Source: JAWKIW01 sp046331175 (GTDB lineage: Bacteria > Actinomycetota > Acidimicrobiia > Acidimicrobiales > Acidimicrobilacustridaceae). From it: 64,000 bases of DNA. Where the stretch lies: positions 1 to 64,000 of the forward strand of contig JAXLRI010000016.1 of NCBI GenBank assembly GCA_046331175.1, in the 5' to 3' direction. Both the position numbers and the translations under genes were made by a program. Under the pieces are notes generated by a model. That model did not search any database, was not told the origin of the DNA, and saw only the letters and a list, made by a program, of their open reading frames with translations. Position 1 is the first letter of the stretch. Each line of letters begins with the position of its first letter. This document shows positions 15,200 to 22,664 of the stretch, piece by piece.

Positions 15200-18073
15200 G
15201 TGCCCATCGGTCAGCTGCCGCCGCCGACCTACCGCGGCCGGGCCACCGAGCTGGAGGGCCTCGCCGGTTGGGCCGAGCGCCTGGCGAGCGGCGAGGGCGG
15301 GGTGCTCGTGGTCGAGGGCGCCGCCGGGCTCGGCAAGTCCCGGCTGCTGGCCGAGCTGCTCGAGCTGCCGGTGCTCGACCCGGTGCCGCGGCGGGTCGCC
15401 GGCGCCGGCCGCTTCGACGTCGGCCGCCCGTTCGCGCTGTGGCGCGACCTGCTCGACGTCCGGCGCGACCCGGTGCTGCGCGCCGTCCTCGACGAGCGGG
15501 CCGACGACGACGAGGGCGCGCCCGATCGCCACCGGTTCCGGGTCCAGGACGCCCTGCTCGACCGCATCGACGACCTGGCGCGCCAAGGTCCGCTGCTGCT
15601 GGTGGCCGACGACGTCCAGTGGGCCGATCCGGCCAGCGTGCTGGCGCTGGCCGCCGTCGCCCGCCGGCCCGCCGACGAGGGCGTCGGCCTGGTCCTCGCC
15701 CTGCGCCCCCACCCCCGCGGGCCCGAGCTGGGCCACCTGGTCGAGCAGGTGCGCCGCCACGGCGGCTGGCACCTCGCCCTCGAACCGCTGGCGGCCGACG
15801 ACGTCCGCGCCATCGCCACCGAGGTCGCCGCCTGGATCAGCGACGACGGACCCGGAGACGCCGCCGAGGACCTCGGCCGTGACGCCCTCTCGCTGGACCG
15901 CATCGGCGGCAACCCCTACCTCGCGGTGGTGCTCGGGGGGTGGGGACGCCAGTCGCTGCTCGACCGGCTCGACCTGCACGACGACGCCACCGTCGCGCTG
16001 CTGCGGGCCGCCGCGGTCATCGGTCCCGCCTCCACCCCCGACCTGCTGGCCGAGGTCGCCGGCGTCGACGACGACGCCGCCGGTCGCATCCTCGGTCGAC
16101 TGGTCGTGGACGGCGTGCTCGCCGACCGGTCGGGCACGGCCTTCCACCACGAGCTGGTGCGCGAGGCCGTCCTCGACGCCGTCCCGCCGGCCGAGCTGCA
16201 GGTGCTGCACCGCCGGGTCGTCGACGTGCTCGTCGAGCGCGGCGCGGCTCCGACCGCCGTCCGCCGCCACGTGGTGGCGAGCACCGCGGTCGGAGCCGCC
16301 AGCGCCCCGGCCGACGCCATGCTCCTGCGGGCGGCAGCACGCGAGCTGCTGGCGTCGAACCCCACCGAGGCCGCCGAGCTCCTCCACCTGGCCGCCGACC
16401 TGTTGCCGGCCGACCGGCCCGAAGCCGTCGACCTGCTGATCGACCGGACCCGCGCCGACGTGTGGACGGGTCACCTCGCCGACGCCGTGGCCGGCGCCAC
16501 CGACGGCCTGCGCCGCCTCGAGGACGAGCCGCCGTCGGCCGAGCGGACCCGCCGACTCGTCGCCCTGCACCGGCTCGCCGCCGACGTGCACCACCTCGAC
16601 GGCAACCGCATGGCGGCGCTCCCCCACCTGCGAGCCGCCCTCGCCCTCGAGACCGGCGCCACCCCCGAGCGCGCCGAGCTGGTCACCCAGCTCGCCACCG
16701 CACAGCTCTGGACGCTCGACGTGGTGGGTGCCGAGGCCACGGCGGCCGAGGCGATCACCCTGGCCGAGTCGGTCGGCGCCGTCGGGCCCGCCGTGGGCGG
16801 CTGGCTGGTGCGCTGCCGCCTGGCGGCACTGGCTGGCGACTTCCCCGCCGCGCTGCGCTACGGCGACCGCGCCCTGGCCCTGGCCGAGGCCGACCCGTCC
16901 ACGGTGCGGCGCTCGCCCGGCGTGTACGTCGGGCTCGCCCTGCTCAACAACGACCACGCCGAGCGGGCGATGGCCGTCCTGCAGCGCGGCGCCCGGGCCT
17001 GCCAGGAGGCGGGCCTGCCCGCCGAGGAGGCCCAGCACCACAGCTCGCTCGCCATCGCCGGGTGGATGTCGGGTCGGTGGGACGTGGCCGAGGCCGCCGC
17101 CGACGCGTGCGAGGCGCTGGCCGCCGACACGGGCTCGCGGGCCGGGCTGATCACGACCGCCGCCGTGCGCGGGTGGATCGCCCTGCTCGCCGGCGACCTC
17201 GACCGGGCGCGCGCCGCGCTGCGGGCCGGGCACGACGACCTGGCCGCCCCCGGCGCAGAGGGGACGGCGCTGCCCTACCTCCTGTGGCTCGAGGCCCGCC
17301 TGGCCGAGCACGACGGCGACGTCGAGCGGGCGGCGACCGTGCTGGGGTCGGTGTGGGAGCTGGCCGAGCAGGTCGCGCCCGCCGTGACGATCTGGTTCGC
17401 CGCCGACCTCACCCGCCTCGCGCTGGCGGCCGGCCGCACCGAGCAGGCGGCGATGGTCGCCGCTCGGGTGGCCGAGCTGGCACCGGCGGCGAGCACGGCC
17501 ACGGCTCGGGGCGCCGCGCTGCTCGCCGGCGCCCTGGTCTCGGGCGACGCCGACCAGGGCCTCGGGGCCCTCGACGAGCTGCGGACGGCCCCCCGGCCCG
17601 ACCGCTTCGTCGACGGTGCCATCGACGTCGCCGGTCTGCTCGCCGCATCCGGCCGCCCCACCGAGGCCCGAGCCGTGCTCGCCGAGGCCACCACCGTGGC
17701 GGGCGCCCTGGGCGCGCCGTGGCTGACGGCGCGGACCTCGGCGATGGCGACCGGCCTCGGTCCCGCCGCGGCGTCCGAGGGGCGGCCGGATCCGGCGACG
17801 ACGGGCACCACCGGCCGGCACGGCAGCGAGGTCGACGCCGGGGCCTCCGGCGCGCCGACCGTCGACCCGCTGTGGAGCCGCATCTCCCCCGCCGAGCGGG
17901 AGGTCGCCCTCCTCGTGGCCGAGGGCCTCTCGAACCCCGGCATCGCCGAGCGGCTGTACGTGTCGCGCCGCACGGTCGAGAGCCACGTGTCGTCCCTGCT
18001 GCGCAAGCTCGGCGTGCCCAACCGCGTGGCGCTCGCCACCCTGGTCCTCCAGGCCGGACCGCCCCCCGGCTGA
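15200..18073 (+). CDS. LuxR family regulator with N-terminal AAA ATPase domain
   Basis: A 957-residue LAL-like (large ATP-binding LuxR) regulator. An N-terminal AAA_16 module has Walker A GAAGLGKSRLL (residues ~40-50) and Walker B LLLVADDVQWAD. A long alpha-helical TPR-like region rich in Ala, Leu and Arg follows (residues ~380-860). The C-terminal LuxR DNA-binding domain is clear: SPAEREVALLVAEGLSNPGI, then RLYVSRRTVESHVSSLLRKL. Such proteins are ATP-dependent activators of carbon-use or secondary-metabolism genes, with the signal usually unknown. Start GTG 15200 (VPIGQLPPPTYRGRATEL) sits just after a TAGCGT hexamer; the open frame upstream is non-protein-like. The convergent next gene ends 155 bases away beyond a strong hairpin. 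Target genes cannot be inferred. Confidence 0.88.
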   Translation: MPIGQLPPPTYRGRATELEGLAGWAERLASGEGGVLVVEGAAGLGKSRLLAELLELPVLDPVPRRVAGAGRFDVGRPFALWRDLLDVRRDPVLRAVLDERADDDEGAPDRHRFRVQDALLDRIDDLARQGPLLLVADDVQWADPASVLALAAVARRPADEGVGLVLALRPHPRGPELGHLVEQVRRHGGWHLALEPLAADDVRAIATEVAAWISDDGPGDAAEDLGRDALSLDRIGGNPYLAVVLGGWGRQSLLDRLDLHDDATVALLRAAAVIGPASTPDLLAEVAGVDDDAAGRILGRLVVDGVLADRSGTAFHHELVREAVLDAVPPAELQVLHRRVVDVLVERGAAPTAVRRHVVASTAVGAASAPADAMLLRAAARELLASNPTEAAELLHLAADLLPADRPEAVDLLIDRTRADVWTGHLADAVAGATDGLRRLEDEPPSAERTRRLVALHRLAADVHHLDGNRMAALPHLRAALALETGATPERAELVTQLATAQLWTLDVVGAEATAAEAITLAESVGAVGPAVGGWLVRCRLAALAGDFPAALRYGDRALALAEADPSTVRRSPGVYVGLALLNNDHAERAMAVLQRGARACQEAGLPAEEAQHHSSLAIAGWMSGRWDVAEAAADACEALAADTGSRAGLITTAAVRGWIALLAGDLDRARAALRAGHDDLAAPGAEGTALPYLLWLEARLAEHDGDVERAATVLGSVWELAEQVAPAVTIWFAADLTRLALAAGRTEQAAMVAARVAELAPAASTATARGAALLAGALVSGDADQGLGALDELRTAPRPDRFVDGAIDVAGLLAASGRPTEARAVLAEATTVAGALGAPWLTARTSAMATGLGPAAASEGRPDPATTGTTGRHGSEVDAGASGAPTVDPLWSRISPAEREVALLVAEGLSNPGIAERLYVSRRTVESHVSSLLRKLGVPNRVALATLVLQAGPPPG

Positions 18074-18152
18074 CGAGCCCCGACCGCCCACGGCCGTCCC
18101 GGAGGCGGGCGCCGGCCGGACGGCGCTCGGTGATGGTCCCCCAGAACGGCGA

Positions 18153-18180
18153 CCGCCCGGCCCGTTGGCGGGCCGGGCGG
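18153..18180. terminator. bidirectional hairpin terminator
   Basis: CCGCCCGGCCCG (18153-18164), loop TTGG, CGGGCCGGGCGG (18169-18180): a perfect 12-base GC stem between the convergent ends of the LuxR regulator and the membrane protein gene. No T-tract on either side, but the position and stability suit a shared terminator. Confidence 0.7.
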
Positions 18181-18228
18181 GGAGCGCCGGATCGGGGGGT
18201 GCTGAGTGGCGGCTGGAGCCGCCCGGGC

Positions 18229-18933
18229 TCACTGGTCGGTGTCGGGGGTGCTCGGCGGCTGCACGTTGCGGGGCTGGAGGGTGATGGTCTTGGAGGCGGT
18301 CCGGCCGTCGGCGGAGAAGGCCACGATCGTGTAGGTGTGGGCCGAGTGGCAGTCGAAGGTCAGCTGCTGCGAGCCGGAGGGGCCGTAGGTGGCGTAGATG
18401 CCGGGGCCGTCGACGGCGAGGGTGGTCTTGGTGGCGTTGGCCGAGGTCCACGAGATCGAGAACCCCTGGCTGTTGCCGTTGTGGCAGTCGATGCTGCTGG
18501 GGGCGTTGACGCTGGTCACGGCCGGGGCCGGCGTGGTCGGGGGCTTGGGGGCCGGGGGCGTGGTGGGCTTGGGAGCGCCACCGCCGTTGCCGCCACCGGT
18601 CGAGCCGCCGCTGGTCGAGCCACCACCGGTGGGCACGTTGACGACGACCTGGCCGGCGGAGCCGGCGTCGGGGGCGGGGGCCTCGGTGACCTGGTCGGCG
18701 GCGGGCTGCGGATCGGCGGCCGGGGCGACGGCGGTGGTGCCGGGGGCGGCGAGCCGGTTGGCGGCGGCCGACTGGACGGCGGTGGCATCGGTGCGGCCGG
18801 ACCGCAGGACGAACAGGGCGCCGGCGGTCAGGACGAGCACGGCGGCGATGGCGCCGAGCACACCGATGACGACGGCGGTGCCGCGGCGGCGGTCCTCGGT
18901 GGGGGTGGTGGGGGCGGGGGTCTGGTCGTACAT
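18229..18933 (-). CDS. membrane-anchored hypothetical protein with extracytoplasmic C-terminal domain
   Basis: A 234-residue protein of unknown function. Residues 1-18 are a short polar cytoplasmic tail, ~20-46 one transmembrane helix (AVVIGVLGAIAAVLVLTAGA), ~50-145 a disordered Ala/Pro/Gly/Thr linker, and ~150-230 a compact beta-rich domain with two Cys (SSIDCHNGN and LTFDCHSAHTY) that could form a disulfide. The last domain resembles an Ig-like fold: TTLAVDGPGIYATYGPSGS, then YTIVAFSADGRTA. ATG 18933 is preceded by GAGGAG. A sensor or cell-surface binding role is possible but unproven. The 249 bases upstream, shared with the GH4 gene, hold only a candidate -10. Confidence 0.75.
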   Translation of the reverse strand: MYDQTPAPTTPTEDRRRGTAVVIGVLGAIAAVLVLTAGALFVLRSGRTDATAVQSAAANRLAAPGTTAVAPAADPQPAADQVTEAPAPDAGSAGQVVVNVPTGGGSTSGGSTGGGNGGGAPKPTTPPAPKPPTTPAPAVTSVNAPSSIDCHNGNSQGFSISWTSANATKTTLAVDGPGIYATYGPSGSQQLTFDCHSAHTYTIVAFSADGRTASKTITLQPRNVQPPSTPDTDQ

Positions 18934-19148
18934 GGCTGGCTCCTCGGGTTCTGCCGGCCGGCGCTCCGGCTCGGGCTGGTCGGGAGGCCTGACCGCGCCA
19001 CCGGGGTCTGCTTACGGCGATCCGGCGTGCTCTCCGTCACGTGCGCCCGACGTCACAGCGAGCCCGCCGATCGGGGCCTCGGACGCGTGCCGGGCACGCT
19101 CCCGCCCCGTCCGGACCACCGGCCGCGGACAGCCCGGGCGCCGCCGCC

Positions 19149-19154
19149 TACCCT
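19149..19154 (+). promoter_or_regulatory. candidate -10 element before the GH4 mini-ORF array
   Basis: TACCCT lies 28 bases before the first mini-ORF start (ATG 19183), which has its own GGGGGAG ribosome site. No clear -35 is visible. Confidence 0.3.
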
Positions 19155-19182
19155 CACCGCCACGGCCGGACCGGGGGAGCGC

Positions 19183-19360
19183 ATGACCACAGCCAGACCG
19201 AAGATCACCAAGGTCGGCGCCGGGGGCACGACGAGGGGAAGCGCGTGACCACACCGAAGATCACCATGGTCGGCGCCGGGGGCACGACGAGGGGAAGCGC
19301 GTGACCACACCGAAGATCACCATGGTCGGCGCCGGGGGCACGACGAGGGGAAGCGCGTGA
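19183..19360 (+). other. chain of three mini-ORFs coupled to the GH4 start
   Basis: The repeats encode three short frames: ATG 19183 to TGA 19248 (21 residues, MTTARPKITKVGAGG...), GTG 19245 to TGA 19304, and GTG 19301 to TGA 19360 (19 residues each, MTTPKITMVGAGGTTRGSA). Each stop overlaps the next start as GTGA, and the last overlaps the GH4 start at 19357. Each start has GAGGGGA about 7 bases upstream. Ribosomes could reinitiate down the chain or enter at any unit. Whether the peptides are made is unknown; they are N-terminal fragments of the glycosidase's nucleotide-binding loop. Confidence 0.6.
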
Positions 19361-19395
19361 CCACACCGAAGATCACCATGGTCGGCGCTGGCGGC
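19183..19395 (+). repeat. tandem duplication of the GH4 gene 5' end (56-base unit)
   Basis: Copy 1 spans 19183-19244 (62 bases, slightly diverged), copies 2 and 3 span 19245-19300 and 19301-19356 (56 bases each, identical), and a partial fourth copy forms the first ~39 bases of the GH4 gene from 19357. Each unit holds a GAGGGGA ribosome site, a start codon and the first 13 codons of the gene. Because 56 is not a multiple of 3, every duplicated start reads into a stop at the next unit. Confidence 0.95.
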
Positions 19396-20709
19396 ATGTC
19401 GTTCGGCCCGACGATGGTCAACGACGTCATCCACACGCCCGAGCTGGCCGGCGCCCGGCTGGTGCTGCACGACATCAGCGCACCCCGCCTCGCCCGCGCC
19501 CACCGCCTCGCGACCAAGCTCAACGCCGCCTCGGGCGCGCCGGTGGTCCTCGACTGCAGCACCGACCCCGCCGAGGCCCTCGCCGGCGCCGACTTCGTGA
19601 TCAGCAGCGCCGAGGTCGGCCGCTTCCGCCACTGGCGCGAGGACTTCGAGGTCCCCAACCGCCACGGCGCCCGCCAGATCAACGGCGAGAACGGCGGACC
19701 GGGTGCGGTGTTCCACTCGCTGCGCAGCATCCGCACCACGCTGTCGATCTGCGCCAGCATCGAGGCCCACTGCCCCGATGCCTTCCTCGTCAACCTCTCC
19801 AACCCCATGAGCCGGGTGACGCTGGCCATCAGCCGTGGGACCGGCCTCGCCCACGTCGGCATGTGCCACGAGGGGCCGATCGGCGTGCACCGCCTCGGGC
19901 GGCTGCTGCGCATCCACCCCCGTCACATCGAGGCGCGGGCATCGGGCATCAACCACTTCACCTTCTTCACCGAGCTGCGCGACCGCCGCACCGACGAGGA
20001 CCTGCTCCCGCGCGTCCGCGCCCTGTTCGCCCGCAAGGCCTTCGACTACCCGCCGCGCACCGCCCGAGCCGTGCGGTTGGCGATGCGGTCGGTCCCGCTC
20101 GGTGCCCTGGCCGACCAGCTGTACGCGCCGGTGGTCGCCCACGTCGTGCGCGAGACGGGGCTGGTGCCCTGCTCGGTCGACAGCCACATCGGCGAGTACC
20201 TGCCCGGCGCCACCGACATCGGCTCGTACCACCCCGTCCCGGTCGACCTCTTCGAGCGCATCGACCGATCCACCGAGCGGTTGGCCACCTGGGCCGCCGA
20301 CACCCGGGTGCCACTGCCGCTGCACCGGATCGGCCACAGCCTCGAGGAGGTCGTGCCCATCATCACCGCCTTGTGGACGGGCACGCCGCGACGGGTCATG
20401 GCGGTCAACGTGGCCAACCACGGGTACCTCCCCAACGTGGCCGACGGCGCCATCGTCGAGGTGGGCGCCACCGTCGACGCTGACGGCATCCACCCCGACG
20501 TCATGGCCCCGGTGGCCGAGCCGATCGCCTCCCACATCGCCACCCAGGTCGCCCTGCAGGACCTGGTCGTGCAGGCGGCCCTGTCGGGCGACCCGGCCCG
20601 CGCCTACGAGGCGCTGCGCCGCGACCCTGCCTCCCCCGACGACGACGCCGCCTGCCGGGCCATCTTCGACGAGCTGGTCGACCTCCAGGCCGACGCCCTG
20701 CCGTTCTGA
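19357..20709 (+). CDS. glycoside hydrolase family 4 protein (alpha-glucosidase/galactosidase-like)
   Basis: A 450-residue GH4 enzyme. These glycosidases use NAD+ and a divalent metal in a redox-elimination mechanism. The N-terminal Rossmann loop ITMVGAGGMSFGP, the ADFVISSAEVG segment, the Asn-containing VNLSNPMSRVT, the metal-ligand region VGMCHEG and the ASGINHFTFF motif are all present and in family order. GTG 19357 is the last of four repeated starts, and only this frame continues through the enzyme. Substrate could be alpha-galactosides, alpha-glucosides or glucuronides; sequence alone does not decide. No transporter or phosphotransferase gene lies nearby. The next gene is convergent; the spacer repeats GACGTCC-like words. 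Confidence 0.88.
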   Translation: MTTPKITMVGAGGMSFGPTMVNDVIHTPELAGARLVLHDISAPRLARAHRLATKLNAASGAPVVLDCSTDPAEALAGADFVISSAEVGRFRHWREDFEVPNRHGARQINGENGGPGAVFHSLRSIRTTLSICASIEAHCPDAFLVNLSNPMSRVTLAISRGTGLAHVGMCHEGPIGVHRLGRLLRIHPRHIEARASGINHFTFFTELRDRRTDEDLLPRVRALFARKAFDYPPRTARAVRLAMRSVPLGALADQLYAPVVAHVVRETGLVPCSVDSHIGEYLPGATDIGSYHPVPVDLFERIDRSTERLATWAADTRVPLPLHRIGHSLEEVVPIITALWTGTPRRVMAVNVANHGYLPNVADGAIVEVGATVDADGIHPDVMAPVAEPIASHIATQVALQDLVVQAALSGDPARAYEALRRDPASPDDDAACRAIFDELVDLQADALPF

Positions 20710-20816
20710 TCTGAGCGGGCGCAGCGGGCCGACGTCCGGTCCGAGGGCGACGTCCCGACCGGCGCGACGTCCGACGGACGGGTGGCTCGGCGCGACGTGA
20801 CCCCGGCCGGGCGGGC

Positions 20817-21320
20817 CTACAGCTCGGGGGCGCCCGGTGCCGGGGGCGTGGCCGCGCCACCGTCGTCGGGCGGCGCGTCGATGGGGGTGCGCAGGGCGAC
20901 GATCATCATCGAGAAGTCGGCCACGGCGACGAGGTGGCCCTCGTCGTCGGCCACCTCGCACGACACGACGATCAGCTGCTTGCCCTTCTTGACCACCTCG
21001 GCCTTGGCCGACACGGCGTCGGTCCGGGGTCGCCCCAGGTAGCGGACGTGCATGTCGACGGTCACCAGCGACTCGCGAAAGGGGTCGAAGTCGCTGATGT
21101 CGGCGGCGGCCAGGGCGCAGGCCAGGTCGACCATGGTGGCGATGGCGCCGCCGTGCAGCGCGCCGGTGAAGCCCAGGGCCGCCGGTGCCACCGGCATGCG
21201 CACCTCGGCCCGGCCGGCGCCGCTCTCGGGGACGTCGTGCTCGAGGGCCAGCATCTCGTGCAGCGGGATGGGAGCGAACTCGGGCTCGGGATCGGTCGCG
21301 TCGGGCGTGTCGTCGCTCAT
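20817..21320 (-). CDS. PaaI-type hotdog thioesterase
   Basis: A 167-residue hotdog-fold acyl-CoA thioesterase of the PaaI/YdiI group. The core helix motif GALHGGAIATMVDLACALA carries the HGG characteristic of the family, followed by VTVDMHVRYLGR and a C-terminal strand VADFSMMIV. Residues 1-30 (acidic, Pro/Asp-rich) and the last ~20 (Pro/Ala/Gly) are likely disordered extensions. The start ATG 21320 gives MSDDTPDATDPEPEFAPI; a longer frame upstream lacks family similarity. Physiological substrate unknown; PaaI-type enzymes clear phenylacetyl-CoA or other stalled CoA esters. No neighbouring paa genes. Confidence 0.85.
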   Translation of the reverse strand: MSDDTPDATDPEPEFAPIPLHEMLALEHDVPESGAGRAEVRMPVAPAALGFTGALHGGAIATMVDLACALAAADISDFDPFRESLVTVDMHVRYLGRPRTDAVSAKAEVVKKGKQLIVVSCEVADDEGHLVAVADFSMMIVALRTPIDAPPDDGGAATPPAPGAPEL

Positions 21321-21478
21321 GGCCCCATCCTGGCGTGCCCCGGGAGGTGTCCCGGACCGGTCCCCGGCGGACCGGATCGGCACCTCGTCTACCACCGCCC
21401 GCCTCGTCCGGGCAAGACGAACCTAGGAAATGTCCTGCCCCGTCCGGTCCCGCCTCGCCCGCTCGACGGGCGACGCCG

Positions 21479-22573
21479 TCAGCGGATGCGGCGGCCGGCG
21501 TGGACCACGGCGACCGGGTCCGCAAGCACCGCCGGGTCGTCGCGCGGGTCGGCGTCGTAGGTCACCAGCTCGGCAGGCTGGCCCGGCTCGAGGCCGGGCA
21601 GCCCGAGGTAGCGCCGGGCAGCTCCGGACGCGGCGTCGAGGGCCGCCACCGGCGACAGGCCCAGCTCGACCAGGGCCACGACCTCGCCGGCGAGGTCGCC
21701 GTGGCCGAGCATGTCGGTGCCGGCCAGCACGGTGACGCCGAGCCGCTCGGCGGTTGGGACGGCGGCGCGCAGCGCCTCGACGTGGGGGCGGGCCAGCGCC
21801 AGCATCGGCTCGGCTCCCATCGCCTCGAGCTGGGCCACCGCTCCGAGGACGGTGCCGGCGGTCGGCGTCCAGGCCCCTCCACGCGCCGCCAGCACGGCCA
21901 AGAGGTCCTCGTCGAGCAGCGAGCCGTGCTCGACCGAGTCGACGCCGGCCAGCACGGCCTCGCGCACCCGCTCGCCGGTGACGTGCGCGGCGACGCGGCC
22001 TCCGGCGGCGTGGACGGCCTCGACCACCGCCGCCAGCACCTCGGGCTCGTAGGTGGGCCCCGGTCCGAAGAAGCTGCCCTCGGTCATGGGCGAGTCGGCC
22101 ACCAGCTTCACCCAGTCGGCGCCCGCCGCCACCTGGGCGGCCGCGGCTGGGGCGGCGTCCTCGGGAGCGGTGGGCTCGTAGAGGGCAGGGAAGTAGCGAT
22201 CCGCCGGCGCGACGTAGCGCGGGCCCCCGAGCACGTCGGGGAGGTCGGCTCGGCCCCGGCCGCGCTCCACGTGGCAGCCGTTGGGCACGCCGACGTCGCG
22301 CACCGCGGTCACGCCGGCGGCGAGGTGCCGGGCCAGCGCTCCGTCCACGTCGCCGACCACCGTCCCGCTCCCATCGGCGAACTCCATCGCCAGGTGGGTG
22401 TGGGCATCGACCAGGCCGGGCAGCACGAAGCGACCGGGCAGCGCCTCGGCCGCCACCGCGGGACCCGGAGGCCCGTCCCGCAGGATCCCGTCGTCGAGCC
22501 ACCACCGCTCCGGGACGTCGCCGTGCGGCAGCAGCACCGCCTCGATCGCCCACGCCTCGCCGGTCCCGGCCAT
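21479..22573 (-). CDS. amidohydrolase family protein
   Basis: A 364-residue metal-dependent hydrolase with the imidazolonepropionase-like layout. Metal ligands read as DAHTHL (residues ~58-63), the Lys in ADWVKLVA, His in RVAAHVTGE, His in SVEHGSLL and the Asp in LAGTDMLG. Small beta-sandwich strands at both ends (VLPG at the start, AELVTYDADP near the end) complete the fold. ATG 22573 has GAGGGGGA 7 bases upstream. Substrate not predictable; relatives include prolidases and cyclic-amide hydrolases. It shares orientation with the flotillin-like gene upstream, 91 bases away, but a shared function is not evident. Confidence 0.85.
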   Translation of the reverse strand: MAGTGEAWAIEAVLLPHGDVPERWWLDDGILRDGPPGPAVAAEALPGRFVLPGLVDAHTHLAMEFADGSGTVVGDVDGALARHLAAGVTAVRDVGVPNGCHVERGRGRADLPDVLGGPRYVAPADRYFPALYEPTAPEDAAPAAAAQVAAGADWVKLVADSPMTEGSFFGPGPTYEPEVLAAVVEAVHAAGGRVAAHVTGERVREAVLAGVDSVEHGSLLDEDLLAVLAARGGAWTPTAGTVLGAVAQLEAMGAEPMLALARPHVEALRAAVPTAERLGVTVLAGTDMLGHGDLAGEVVALVELGLSPVAALDAASGAARRYLGLPGLEPGQPAELVTYDADPRDDPAVLADPVAVVHAGRRIR

Positions 22574-22664
22574 GTCCCGTCCCCCTCGTCGCGGTCCCTC
22601 GCAGGACTCTCCGTCGCCGGACCCCGCCCTGGATCACCGCGGGGCGGCGGCCACCGCTACCGGC

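Noticed and set aside
15191..18451. Long minus-strand frame opposite the LuxR-type gene
   Set aside because: Shadow of a GC-rich coding strand; AAA and LuxR motifs are on the plus strand.
20710..20816. Repeated GACGTCC-like words as an operator array
   Set aside because: They are short, irregularly spaced, and lie between convergent stops where no promoter is expected.
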